From CAYLPT01 sp964385645 (lineage in GTDB: Bacteria; Armatimonadota; Hebobacteria; Hebobacterales; Hebobacteraceae), in contig CAYLPT010000226.1 in assembly GCA_964385645.1 (NCBI GenBank), positions 1 through 39,555 of the forward strand: a stretch of DNA of 39,555 nt, written 5' to 3'. Below are positions 14,857-23,625 of this stretch, piece by piece (the stretch's first letter is position 1; the number at the start of each line of letters is the position of its first letter). The translations under genes and the position numbers were made by a program. The notes beneath the pieces were generated by a model that was not told the DNA's origin, did no database searches, and saw only the letters and a program-made list of their open reading frames with translations.

Positions 14857-15162
14857 ATGCCCGAGGACGTTGTCGCCGCGGTAGTCGCGCTTGAGGGCGA
14901 GGCCGACGAGATCGTCACCCGCGCCCGCGCCGAGGCCGCGGAGATCCTCGCTCGCGCCGAGCGGGAGGCGGCCGAGATCGAGAAGCAGGAGAGGGCCCGC
15001 GCGGAGGCCGAGATCGCTCAGCTTCGGGAGCAACACCGGCGGGAGACCGAGGACATTCTGGCCCAGCGCCGGGAGGTTCACCGTCGGCGGCTGGAGGCCC
15101 TGCGCGCCCGGGGCGCCGAGGCGCTCCCCCAAGCAGTGCAGGAAACGCTGAGGTCGCTCTGA
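14857..15162 (+). CDS. ntpF: V-type ATPase subunit G/H (NtpF-like peripheral-stalk helix)
   Basis: A 101-residue, almost wholly helical, Ala/Glu/Arg-rich protein (VALEGEADEIVTRARAEAAE and following), typical of the stalk subunit that pairs with subunit E. Start ATG with GAGGAG upstream (the GTG just before it at 14854 is possible). First gene of the ATPase operon, in the position of ntpF. Assignment rests on composition and operon position because this subunit is poorly conserved. Confidence 0.75.
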   Translation: MPEDVVAAVVALEGEADEIVTRARAEAAEILARAEREAAEIEKQERARAEAEIAQLREQHRRETEDILAQRREVHRRRLEALRARGAEALPQAVQETLRSL

Positions 15163-15177
15163 GAGAGGGCCGCGCTC

Positions 15178-17169
15178 GTGGCCATTGAGCCTGTCCAGAA
15201 GACCACACTCCTTGTCCCGAGGGCCCAACTCGAACCTCTGCTGGCCTGGCTCTACGAGCGGGCCGAGTTCGCCCTTGAGGAGTTCGCCGAGCTGGCCGAG
15301 GGGACCCAGGCCGACCTGCGCCCCAACCGCCTCGACGAGCAACTGGCCGCCGTGGAGGACCGACTCGCCAAGGCCGGGCAGGTGCTCGAGGCGGCCAGCC
15401 GCTTCGCCCAGGAGGAGGCCTCCTTCGTGGACCGGCTGCTCCCGCTCAAGGCCGTGCTCGCCCCCGACCAAATGGCCCGCCTACTCGAGCGGTTCAACCT
15501 CGAGTCCCTGGCTGAGGAGGCGGCAGAGCTCGAGCGACGCCGCAGCCAGGCCGCCCGGCGGCTGCGGGAGCTGACGGCACAGCGCGACGAGCTGCTGCCG
15601 CTGTCCGCTCTGGCGGTGCCCTTATCCGAGTTGCGTGGGCTGAGCAGACTGCGCTTCCGCCTGGTCCGCATCTCCCCCATCGCCTGGGAGCGGGCCCAGG
15701 CCGACGAGCAGGTGCAGGAGCTGCTGGCGCTGGAGCGCCTCGCGCCCTCCGGCGAAACCGTTGTGGCGGCGGCCTTCTGGCGGCCCGCCGACGACGCGGC
15801 GGTTGAGGAGCTGCTCGCCCGCTTGGGCTTCCAGGAGCACCCGGCGCCCCCGACCGCGGCTGCGCCGAGGGAGGAGCTGGCGCGCCTGGAGCGGGAGATC
15901 ACCCAGGCCCAGGAGGCGCTGGCGGCTGTGGAGCGGGACTACCGAGCGTTCGCGGCCCACCGTGAAGAGGCCCTGGTGGTGCATGGCTACCTGGAGTCGG
16001 AGCACAGGCGGGTCGAGGAGGTCGCGCGCACTCGCTCCAGCCAGCGCGTCGCGCTGATCACGGGCTGGGCCCTGGAGCGCAACTCGCCGGCCCTCCGCGC
16101 GGCCCTGGCGCGCGACTTCCCGGGGGTGGAAATGGTCGTCGAGCCTCCGGCCCCCGGCGAGCCCGCGCCCGTCCGGCTCACCAACCACCCCCTGACCCGT
16201 CCGCCGCGACTCCTGGTGGAGATGTTTGGCCTGCCGGAGTACCGCACCTTCGACCCCACGCCCTGCCTGATGCTCCCCTTCCTGGTCTTCTTCGGGCTGT
16301 GCTTCGGCGACGTTCTCTACGGGCTCTGGCTGACGCTGCTCGCATGGTATCTCCGGCGTCGCTACCGGGACCAGCGGCGCCTCGCGCCCGCGCTCAACCT
16401 CTTCGTGTATGCCGGCCTCAGCACCATGCTCTTCGGCGCGCTCACCGGCGCCTGGGCCTCCGACCTCTACCGCCCGGAGTACCTGGGGGCCGGCAACCCG
16501 CTCGGGCGCATCGCCTCCCGCCTTCAGGTGCTGGATATGCTCGCCAACCCGGTCTTGGCGCTGACCCTCGTGCTCGCCATCGGCGTGGCCAACCAGTTCT
16601 GGGCCATCATGCTCGCCTTCTGGCGTGAGGCGCGGCGGGGCGACTGGTTCGCAGCCGTGGTTGACTCCGCCGCCTGGCTGGTCTTCTTCAGCGGGCTGCT
16701 GCTGCTGGTAGTGAACAGGAGCGCCGCGCTGGTCCTGCTCGCGATCTCGGGCGCTGCGCTGGTGTTGTTCCAGGGACGACACGAGAGGTCCCTGGCGGGG
16801 AGGATCGTGGGCGGGTTCGTCAGCCTCTACGGCATCGTCGGCACCTACGGGGTGACCGCCTTCGTGGGCGATGTGGTCTCCTACTCCCGGCTGATGGCCC
16901 TGGGGCTCACCACCAGCATCATCGGCAGCGCCGTCAACATCATCGCGGGGCTGGCTCGGGAGACCCCTTACATCGGCTGGCCGCTGTTCGGCTTGGTTCT
17001 GCTCGGCGGCCATCTGTTCAACTTCTTCGTCAGCGTGCTGGGCGCGTTCGTGCACTCCGCGCGGCTCATCCTGCTCGAGTTCTTCGGCCGCTTCTACCGC
17101 GGCGGCGCCAGGCCCTTCGAACCCTACGGCTTCAGGAGCGACAAGCTCGACATCCTGCCTGCTGCATAG
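15178..17169 (+). CDS. ntpI: V-type ATPase subunit I (membrane stator, a-subunit)
   Basis: A 663-residue protein, GTG start. The N-terminal cytoplasmic half (to about 360) is rich in coiled coil (for example LERRRSQAARRLRELTAQRD). From about residue 360 come LMLPFLVFFGLCFGDVLYGL and a further six or so membrane helices, including FVGDVVSYSRLMALGLTTSI and a C-terminal GAFVHSARLILLEFFGRFY. The conserved Arg of the ion half-channel lies in the SYSRLMALGL helix. Length is normal for the family. It connects the ion-conducting ring with the stator stalks. Confidence 0.93.
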   Translation: MAIEPVQKTTLLVPRAQLEPLLAWLYERAEFALEEFAELAEGTQADLRPNRLDEQLAAVEDRLAKAGQVLEAASRFAQEEASFVDRLLPLKAVLAPDQMARLLERFNLESLAEEAAELERRRSQAARRLRELTAQRDELLPLSALAVPLSELRGLSRLRFRLVRISPIAWERAQADEQVQELLALERLAPSGETVVAAAFWRPADDAAVEELLARLGFQEHPAPPTAAAPREELARLEREITQAQEALAAVERDYRAFAAHREEALVVHGYLESEHRRVEEVARTRSSQRVALITGWALERNSPALRAALARDFPGVEMVVEPPAPGEPAPVRLTNHPLTRPPRLLVEMFGLPEYRTFDPTPCLMLPFLVFFGLCFGDVLYGLWLTLLAWYLRRRYRDQRRLAPALNLFVYAGLSTMLFGALTGAWASDLYRPEYLGAGNPLGRIASRLQVLDMLANPVLALTLVLAIGVANQFWAIMLAFWREARRGDWFAAVVDSAAWLVFFSGLLLLVVNRSAALVLLAISGAALVLFQGRHERSLAGRIVGGFVSLYGIVGTYGVTAFVGDVVSYSRLMALGLTTSIIGSAVNIIAGLARETPYIGWPLFGLVLLGGHLFNFFVSVLGAFVHSARLILLEFFGRFYRGGARPFEPYGFRSDKLDILPAA

Positions 17170-17194
17170 ACCCCTCCCCGGGAGAAAGCGTACC

Positions 17195-17728
17195 GTGTCC
17201 ATCCAACAGATCTACGAGCTGTACTTCGCCTCCGGGCTCGCCTGGGCCATCGGAGGCGCCATGCTCTCGGTCATGCTCGGCTGTGCCGGCTCGGCCCGCG
17301 GCATCCGGGTCGCTGCCGCGCAGGCCGCGGGAGTGCTCTCCGAGCGCCCCGACCTCTTCGGCCGGCTACTGGTGCTCGTCGCCCTGCCGGGGACACAGGG
17401 CTTCTACGGCTTCATCTGGGGCATCATCACCGCCCTCCGCGGGGGACTCATTGCCGCTCAAGTCGGCGCCGTGACCCCTCTCATCGGCATCTCCCTACTG
17501 GCGACCGGCTTCTGCATCGGCTACGTCTTCCTGCGCAGCGCCATCTTCCAGGGCGAGACCGCTGCCGCCGCCATCAACCTGGTCGCGAAGCGGCCCGACG
17601 AGGCCGGCCGCGCCATCCTCTTCCCCGCCCTCGTCGAGACCTACGCGGTGGTGGCGCTGCTGGCCGGCGTGCTCTTTGTCATCTGGCTGACCGCCCCCGA
17701 GCTGTCCTTCGCACCCCCCCAGCCGTGA
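17195..17728 (+). CDS. ntpK: V-type ATPase subunit K (rotor ring proteolipid), predicted Na+-binding
   Basis: A 177-residue protein with four membrane helices (two hairpins), as in E. hirae NtpK. The second hairpin has the ion carboxylate in FPALVETYAVV (E148); the first has LPGTQGFYGF with Gln in that place, so there is one carboxylate per four helices. The five Na+ ligands known in E. hirae NtpK (L61, T64, Q65, Q110, E139) align with L64, T67, Q68, Q119 (AIFQGET) and E148 here. This predicts a sodium-coupled rotor. It lies 25 nt after subunit I. Confidence 0.9.
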   Translation: MSIQQIYELYFASGLAWAIGGAMLSVMLGCAGSARGIRVAAAQAAGVLSERPDLFGRLLVLVALPGTQGFYGFIWGIITALRGGLIAAQVGAVTPLIGISLLATGFCIGYVFLRSAIFQGETAAAAINLVAKRPDEAGRAILFPALVETYAVVALLAGVLFVIWLTAPELSFAPPQP

Positions 17729-17732
17729 CGCC

Positions 17733-18335
17733 ATGGCTCTGGAGCGGCTCCGACAAAGCGTCCTGGAGGAGGCGAAGGCAGAGGCCGAGCGGCTGCTGGC
17801 CGCGGCCCGCGCCACCCGCGACGCCCGCCTGAAGGCGGCCAGCGAGCGCGCCGAGGCCGAACGACTCACCCGCGTCGCGCAGGAGCGAAGGCGCCTCGAT
17901 CAGGAGCGCGAGCAGGCCCTCGCCAACGCCGCGCGCCGGGAGCGGGTCGAGATGCTCGCCGAGAAGAACCAGCTCATCACCCGCGCCCTCGAGGCCGCCC
18001 GGGAGCAGCTGCATGCGCTCCCGGCCCCGGACTACCTGGCCCTGATCGCGAAGTGGCTGCTCGCGCTTGACCCCGATGTCTCGGGCGAGGTGAACACCAA
18101 CGAGCGCGACGCCGACCGGGTGACCCCCGAGTTCCTCGAGCGCGTCAACCGGGAGCGGCCGGCCTCCGGTCAGCTGCGGCGCGGCCGCTCCGACCTGCCC
18201 ATCGGCGGCGGCGTCATCGTCAGCGCCGACCGCTACCAGGTTGACCTCTCCCTGGAGGCCATGCTGGGCGCCCTCCGGGAGACGCTAACGCCCCGCCTGG
18301 CGGCCATCCTGTTCTCGGAGGAGGCCGATGGCTGA
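17733..18335 (+). CDS. ntpE: V-type ATPase subunit E (peripheral stalk)
   Basis: A 200-residue protein, ATG just 4 nt after subunit K. A long N-terminal helix (about 1-95; EEAKAEAERLLAAARATRDA) that pairs with the G/H subunit is followed by a globular C-terminal domain ending LPIGGGVIVSADRYQVDLSL, the typical G-G-V/I signature of subunit E. It overlaps subunit C by 8 nt. Confidence 0.88.
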   Translation: MALERLRQSVLEEAKAEAERLLAAARATRDARLKAASERAEAERLTRVAQERRRLDQEREQALANAARRERVEMLAEKNQLITRALEAAREQLHALPAPDYLALIAKWLLALDPDVSGEVNTNERDADRVTPEFLERVNRERPASGQLRRGRSDLPIGGGVIVSADRYQVDLSLEAMLGALRETLTPRLAAILFSEEADG

Positions 18336-19344
18336 GTCCCCCCGGCCCGAGGACTGGAGCTACACCTGTGGGCGCATCAGCGCCCGGGAGCCCTACACCC
18401 TTCTCGCCCCCACCTTCCTCGACGCCGTGCTCGACTCCGAGGGCATCGAGAGCGCTCACGAGCTCATATCCCAGTCTTCGCTGCGCGACAGCTTCCCGGC
18501 CCCCCCCGACCTGCGCGACTACGAGGCCAGGCTTGACCGGCTGATGCTCGCGGAGGCCCTGGACGTCGCCGAGACCGCGCCCAGCCAGGCCCTCGTGGGC
18601 TTCTTCCTGTGGCCTGACGCCTTCTCTGGGCTCCGCCGCGACCTCACCGACCTGGCGAAGGCGGCCGCTTCGCGGGCCGAAGTCGTGGGGCGACTCCGGC
18701 AGGCCTACGGCGCCGACCCGGCGCTGGCCGGACTGAGCGAGGTGATGGGGGAGGAGGAGTTCGTGGGGGTCGAGTACGAAGAAGGCGCGGGGGTCGCATC
18801 GCGGGTCGCCGGCGTGGTGCTCTCGCTGGACGCGAACCTGCTGCGCGCGCTGGCTCTGGCCGCCGGTCTGTTCCGAACCCTGGCGCCGCAGGTGGCCGAG
18901 TACCTGGAGGACTTCGTGTCGGGCAAGCTGGCGGAGGCCGCGGCCCGCGCGCTGCACTCCGGCGCCGGCGACGACGACCTTGTCGCGCGGCTGGCGGCCG
19001 GGCCGGTCGCCGAGCTTCTGGGCGAGCGGGCTCAGCGCCGGCCAGCGACCCCACAGGAGGCCGTCGAGGCCTTCGCGCCCCCGGCGGTGCGGGAGGCGAT
19101 GGCGCGGGAGCTCAGGGAGGGACAGGCCCTCGACCTGGACGCGCTCGCATTCTGGGTGGAGTCGGCGCTGGTTGACCGGCTGGCCGGGGCGGCCCGCGTC
19201 CCCTTCGGCCCGGAGCGGGCGTTCCAGTATCTGGCCGTGATCCGCGCCCAGATCAGAAACGCCAAGCTGGCTCTCTCCGCGGTCGTCCAGGGCCTCGACC
19301 GGGAGGAGGTGCGGCGGCGGTTGAGGGACTATGCCCATGCCTGA
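18328..19344 (+). CDS. ntpC: V-type ATPase subunit C/d (AC39 family)
   Basis: A 338-residue helical protein; ATG start inside the end of subunit E. It starts YTCGRISAREPYTLLAPTFL (Y-RxSARE is typical), includes FFLWPDAFSGLRRDLTDLAK and ends FQYLAVIRAQIRNAKLAL, close to the family's conserved C-terminus (RLIxxGKxxG-like). The subunit couples the central shaft to the K ring. Length is usual for the family. It overlaps subunit F/G by 14 nt. Confidence 0.85.
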   Translation: MAESPRPEDWSYTCGRISAREPYTLLAPTFLDAVLDSEGIESAHELISQSSLRDSFPAPPDLRDYEARLDRLMLAEALDVAETAPSQALVGFFLWPDAFSGLRRDLTDLAKAAASRAEVVGRLRQAYGADPALAGLSEVMGEEEFVGVEYEEGAGVASRVAGVVLSLDANLLRALALAAGLFRTLAPQVAEYLEDFVSGKLAEAAARALHSGAGDDDLVARLAAGPVAELLGERAQRRPATPQEAVEAFAPPAVREAMARELREGQALDLDALAFWVESALVDRLAGAARVPFGPERAFQYLAVIRAQIRNAKLALSAVVQGLDREEVRRRLRDYAHA

Positions 19345-19723
19345 GGTCTACGCAGTCGGCGCACGAGAGGCGGTGGCCCCTCTCAAGGTGCTCGGCGCGG
19401 AGCTGCTGCCCGGCTTCACCGCCCAGGAGGTGAGCGAGGCGCTGGCCAGGGTGGGAGAGGACCCGGAGGCGGTGCTGGCGCTGGTGACCGAGCAGGCGGC
19501 CGCGCTCGCGCCCGAGGCGGTGGCGGCTCTGCGGGGGAGGCTGGGCCCCACGGTGCTGGTGATCCCGAGCCACCGGGGGGCCAGCGCCCGGGGCCTGCGC
19601 GAGATGCGCGACCTGGTGGCCCGCGCAGTTGGCGTTGATCTGCTGTCCGGGGGGGCGGCAGCGTCGGCCCCGCCGGCCCCGGCCGGCGATGGAGAGCGTG
19701 ATGGCAGAAGCGACGCGAACTGA
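19331..19723 (+). CDS. ntpG: V-type ATPase subunit F (NtpG-like)
   Basis: A 130-residue protein (start 19331 or ATG 19337), overlapping the end of subunit C. VYAVGAREAVAPLKVLGAEL and LGPTVLVIPSH match the Rossmann-like small subunit that binds the central shaft and can regulate ATP hydrolysis. The C-terminal 25 residues are an Ala/Pro/Gly/Asp tail that overlaps the start of subunit A and is longer than usual. Confidence 0.85.
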   Translation: MPMPEVYAVGAREAVAPLKVLGAELLPGFTAQEVSEALARVGEDPEAVLALVTEQAAALAPEAVAALRGRLGPTVLVIPSHRGASARGLREMRDLVARAVGVDLLSGGAAASAPPAPAGDGERDGRSDAN

Positions 19724-21572
19724 GAAGGGGTGGGTGGTGAGGGTCTCCGGCCCCCTCGTCGTTGCCAGGGGCTTGGGGGCCGCGCGCATGTTTGAGATGG
19801 TAAGGGTAGGGCAGGCAGGGCTCCTCGGCGAGATCATCGAGATCCGCGGCGACCGCTTCTCGATCCAGGTGTACGAGGAAACGGACGGCATTGGGCCTGG
19901 GCAGCAGGTGCTGCGCACCGGCGCGCCCCTCTCCGTGGAGCTGGGGCCGGGGCTGCTCTCCTCCGTGTACGACGGAGTCCAGCGGCCCCTCGACGTGCTC
20001 CTCGCCCGGCACGGCACCTACATCCGGCGCGGCGCCGCAGCCCCCGCACTCGACCGGCAGCGCCGCTGGCATTTCCGCCCCCTGCGCCAGAGGGGCGACG
20101 AGGTCGAGCCCGGCGACATCCTCGGGGTGGTGCAGGAGACCTCGACGATCGAGCACCGGGTGATGGTGCCCCCGAACCTCTCCCGCGCCGTCATCGAGCA
20201 GATCGAGGAGAAGGAATGCAGGGTGGAGGACCCGGTGTGCACGCTCGCGCTGGCCGACGGAAGCAGCCGGGAGCTCACTCTCATGCAGCGCTGGCCAGTG
20301 CGGCGCCCCCGGCCCATCAAGGAGCGAGTCGCCCCCAGCGAGGTCTTCGTCTCGGGACAGCGGGTCATTGACATGTTCTTCCCGCTGATGCTGGGGGGCA
20401 CGGCGTGTGTGCCGGGGCCCTTCGGCTCGGGCAAGACCGTTGTGCAGCATCAGCTCTCGAAGTGGGCGAACAGCGACGTGATCGTCTTCATCGGCTGCGG
20501 CGAGCGCGGCAACGAGATGACCAGTGTGCTGCTGGAGTTCCCCGAGCTGCGGGACCCCCGGAGCGGCAAGCCCCTGATGGAGCGCACCGTCCTGGTGGCG
20601 AACACCTCGAACATGCCCGTGGCGGCGCGGGAGGCCAGCGTCTTCACCGGGATCACCATTGCGGAGTACTACCGCGACATGGGCTACCACGTGGCACTGA
20701 TGGCCGACTCCACCAGCCGCTGGGCGGAAGCGATGCGGGAGATGTCGGGCCGGCTCGAGGAGATGCCCGGCGAGGAGGGCTATCCCGCCTACCTAGCCAG
20801 CCGGCTCGCCGCCTTCTACGAGCGGGCCGGCTCGGTGGTCACGCTGGGCGGCGAAGGCGAGCCGGCGTCAAGCCTGGCCGCCGAGGCCGGCCCGGAGCCG
20901 GACCTGTCCGCCGGGGCCCGCCGAAGGCGGGGCAGCCTCACCGTGATCGGGGCGGTCTCCCCGCCGGGGGGTGACATGTCCGAGCCGGTGGTGCAAGGGA
21001 CTCTGCGGGTGACCAAGGTCTTCTGGGGGCTCGACGCGCGTCTCGCCGAGCAGCGCCACTTCCCGGCCATAGACTGGCTCACCTCCTACTCGCTGTACAA
21101 CCGCGCCTTCGACCGGTACGCGGAGGAGCGCGTGCACCCCGACTGGGGACGCAACCGGACGGAGGCGATGGCGCTCCTCAAGCGGGAGAGCGAGCTCGAG
21201 GGCCTGGTGCGCCTCGTGGGCGTGGATGCCCTCGGGCCCGGCAGCCGACTGGTGATGGAGGCGGCCCGCATGGTGCGGGAGGACTTCCTGCACCAGAACG
21301 CCTTCGAGGAGACGGACACCTTCACCTCGCTGGAGAAGCAGTTCGCGATCCTCGACTGCATCCTCGCCTTCTACCGCAAGGCGCGGGAGTGCCTGGAGGA
21401 GGGAGTGCCCTTCCGAGAGCTGGCGGAGGCGGGCGTCATCGCCGAGATCGCGCGCCTCAAAATGGTCCCCGAGGGCGAGCCGGAGGCGTTCGCGCGGGTA
21501 AAGCAAGCGATCGAGGCGGACCTCGGGGCGCTCATCGAGCGCGCCGCGCCTCAGGGGAGGACGGCGGAGTGA
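19701..21572 (+). CDS. ntpA: V-type ATPase catalytic subunit A, with a 25-residue insertion
   Basis: A 623-residue protein. ATG 19701 is chosen because GGAG lies 6 nt upstream; ATG 19689 is the alternative. Walker A GPFGSGKT (239-246), GCGERGNEM with the catalytic Glu (268), and ALMADSTSRWAEAMRE are all present. After YERAGSVVTLGG (374-384) comes an extra segment of about 25 residues (EGEPASS..DLSAGARRRR), absent from the usual A subunit, before GSLTVIGAVSPPGGDMSEPV. The rest is standard. It binds and hydrolyses or synthesises ATP together with subunit B. It overlaps both neighbours (F by 23 nt, B by the GTGA junction). Confidence 0.95.
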   Translation: MAEATRTEKGWVVRVSGPLVVARGLGAARMFEMVRVGQAGLLGEIIEIRGDRFSIQVYEETDGIGPGQQVLRTGAPLSVELGPGLLSSVYDGVQRPLDVLLARHGTYIRRGAAAPALDRQRRWHFRPLRQRGDEVEPGDILGVVQETSTIEHRVMVPPNLSRAVIEQIEEKECRVEDPVCTLALADGSSRELTLMQRWPVRRPRPIKERVAPSEVFVSGQRVIDMFFPLMLGGTACVPGPFGSGKTVVQHQLSKWANSDVIVFIGCGERGNEMTSVLLEFPELRDPRSGKPLMERTVLVANTSNMPVAAREASVFTGITIAEYYRDMGYHVALMADSTSRWAEAMREMSGRLEEMPGEEGYPAYLASRLAAFYERAGSVVTLGGEGEPASSLAAEAGPEPDLSAGARRRRGSLTVIGAVSPPGGDMSEPVVQGTLRVTKVFWGLDARLAEQRHFPAIDWLTSYSLYNRAFDRYAEERVHPDWGRNRTEAMALLKRESELEGLVRLVGVDALGPGSRLVMEAARMVREDFLHQNAFEETDTFTSLEKQFAILDCILAFYRKARECLEEGVPFRELAEAGVIAEIARLKMVPEGEPEAFARVKQAIEADLGALIERAAPQGRTAE

Positions 21573-22999
21573 GCGTCAGTCCGAAGCGAGACTACCAGAC
21601 CGTGCGGGAGGTCTTCTCCCCCCTCATGCTGGTCGAGGGTGTGGAGCAGGTCTCCTACGGGGAGCTGGCGCTGATCACGCTGGCCGACGGCAGCACCCGC
21701 CGCGCCCGGGTGCTCGAGATCGAGGAGGACAAGGCCCTCGTGCAGGTGTTCGAGGGGACCTCCGACATCAACCCCGGCGAGATCAGGGTCCGCTTCCTGG
21801 GCCGGGGGCTCGAGCTGGGCGTCTCACCGGACATGGTCGGCCGCACCTTCGACGGCTTCGGCCGGCCCCGCGACGGCGGCCCAGAGATCATCCCGGTCAA
21901 GCTCCTCGACATCAACGGCGCCCCCATCAACCCCTCGGCCCGCGACTATCCCAATGAGTTCATCCAGACCGGCATCTCCACCATTGACCTGCTCAACCCA
22001 CTGGTGCGCGGGCAGAAGCTGCCGATCTTCTCCGGCGCCGGCCTGCCCCACTCCCGGATTGCCGCTCAGATCGCCCGGCAGGCGCGCACCCTGCAGGGCG
22101 AGGAGCCCTTCGCGGTCGTCTTCGCGGCCATCGGGATCACCTTCGAGGAGGCCGACTTCTTCGCCCGCGACCTCGAGCGCACCGGCGCCCTCGAGCGCGC
22201 GGTGCTCTTCCTCGACCTCGCCGACGATCCCCCCATCGAGCGCATCGCCCTCCCCCGCACCGCCCTCACCGCCGCCGAGTACCTCGCCTTCGAGCTCGAC
22301 ATGCACGTGCTGGTGATCCTGGTTGACATGACCAACTACTGCGAGGCCGTCCGCGAGGTCTCCGCCGCCCGCAAGGAGGTCCCCTCCCGCCGCGGCTACC
22401 CCGGCTACCTCTACACCGACCTCTCCACCATCTACGAGCGCGCCGGGCGTATCAAGGGCAAGCCCGGCTCCATCACCCAGTGCCCCATCCTCACCATGCC
22501 CGAGGACGACAAGACCCACCCCGTCCCCGACCTCACCGGCTACATCACCGAGGGCCAGGTCATCCTCTCCCGGTCCCTACACAACGCCGGCATCTATCCC
22601 CCCGTGGATGTCCTGCCCAGCCTTTCCCGCCTCAAGGACAAGGGCATCGGCGAGGGGAAGACCCGCGCCGACCACGCCAACGTCATGAACCAGCTCTACG
22701 CCGCCTACGCTCGCGGAAGCAACGCCCGCGAGCTCTCCGTGGTGCTCGGCGAGGCGGCGCTCACCGAGATGGACCAGCTCTACGTGCGATTCGCCGACCG
22801 CTTCGAGGCCGAGCTCGTCGCCCAGGGCGAGTACGAGCAGCGCTCGATCGTCGAGAGCCTCGAGCTCGGCTGGCAACTGCTCTCCATGCTGCCCCAGAGC
22901 GAGCTCAAGCGCGTCCGGCCCGAGTTCATCGCGCGCTACTATCAGGGCCATCCGGGGCCGGCGGGCGGCGAGCCGTCCGGGACTGAGGAGCGGGCATGA
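21569..22999 (+). CDS. ntpB: V-type ATPase non-catalytic subunit B
   Basis: A 476-residue protein, GTG start overlapping the TGA of subunit A. YGELALITLADGSTRRARVL, ARDYPNEFIQTGISTIDLLN and the degenerate P-loop region FSGAGLPHSRIAAQIARQA (no GKT, as expected for B) are followed by YPGYLYTDLSTIYERAGRI and LTGYITEGQVILSR. These are the conserved B-subunit blocks. Its stop overlaps the start of subunit D (ATGA). Confidence 0.95.
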   Translation: MSVSPKRDYQTVREVFSPLMLVEGVEQVSYGELALITLADGSTRRARVLEIEEDKALVQVFEGTSDINPGEIRVRFLGRGLELGVSPDMVGRTFDGFGRPRDGGPEIIPVKLLDINGAPINPSARDYPNEFIQTGISTIDLLNPLVRGQKLPIFSGAGLPHSRIAAQIARQARTLQGEEPFAVVFAAIGITFEEADFFARDLERTGALERAVLFLDLADDPPIERIALPRTALTAAEYLAFELDMHVLVILVDMTNYCEAVREVSAARKEVPSRRGYPGYLYTDLSTIYERAGRIKGKPGSITQCPILTMPEDDKTHPVPDLTGYITEGQVILSRSLHNAGIYPPVDVLPSLSRLKDKGIGEGKTRADHANVMNQLYAAYARGSNARELSVVLGEAALTEMDQLYVRFADRFEAELVAQGEYEQRSIVESLELGWQLLSMLPQSELKRVRPEFIARYYQGHPGPAGGEPSGTEERA

Positions 23000-23625
23000 G
23001 GCTCCGCGTAAGCCCCACTCGCATGGAGCTCATCCGGCTCCGCCGCCGCCACGAGATCGCGGTGCGCGGGCACCGGCTGCTCAAGCAGAAGCTGGATGGG
23101 CTGCTGCGGCACTTCCGGCCCTTGATGGAGGAGTACGTCGTCCGGCGGCAGCGCCTCGACCAGGACCTCCCCCGCGCGCTGCGCCGCTTCCTGCTCGCTC
23201 GCGCCCTCAGCTCAGCCGCCGCCGCCGAGGCGGCCCTCGAGGCCTGCCTGGCCACGCTGGAGCTCTCCGCCGAGACCGAGTGGGTGATGAGCACCCCCCT
23301 GCCCCGGCTCGAGCTCAGGCGCTTCGCGCTCCAGCGGGCCTACTCCCTGCTCGATACGCCGCCCGAGTTCGACCGCGCCGTAGACGGCCTCCAGGAGCTG
23401 CTGCCGCTCATCCTCGAGGTGGCGACCCTGGAGGAATCGCTGCGGCGGCTGGCCCTCGAGATCGAGCGCACCCGGCGCCGCGTCAACGCCCTCGAGTACG
23501 TCCTCATCCCCGAGCTCGCCCAGGCTCAGCGCATCATCCAGTCCAAGCTCGACGAACTCGAGCGCAGCTTCCGCGTCCAGATCATGCGCGTCAAGGACAT
23601 GCTCGAGGCCGCCCGCCGCGCCTAG
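22996..23625 (+). CDS. ntpD: V-type ATPase subunit D (central shaft)
   Basis: A 209-residue protein of two long helices: N-terminal VSPTRMELIRLRRRHEIAVR and C-terminal RRVNALEYVLIPELAQAQRI, the family's best conserved segment. It forms the rotating shaft inside the A3B3 head. It is the last gene of the operon and its end overlaps the minus-strand HAD gene by 35 bp. Confidence 0.93.
   Translation: MRLRVSPTRMELIRLRRRHEIAVRGHRLLKQKLDGLLRHFRPLMEEYVVRRQRLDQDLPRALRRFLLARALSSAAAAEAALEACLATLELSAETEWVMSTPLPRLELRRFALQRAYSLLDTPPEFDRAVDGLQELLPLILEVATLEESLRRLALEIERTRRRVNALEYVLIPELAQAQRIIQSKLDELERSFRVQIMRVKDMLEAARRA

Noticed and set aside
15622..17202. A 526-codon open frame on the minus strand
   Set aside because: Antisense shadow of V-ATPase subunit I; its translation is low-complexity with no family motifs.
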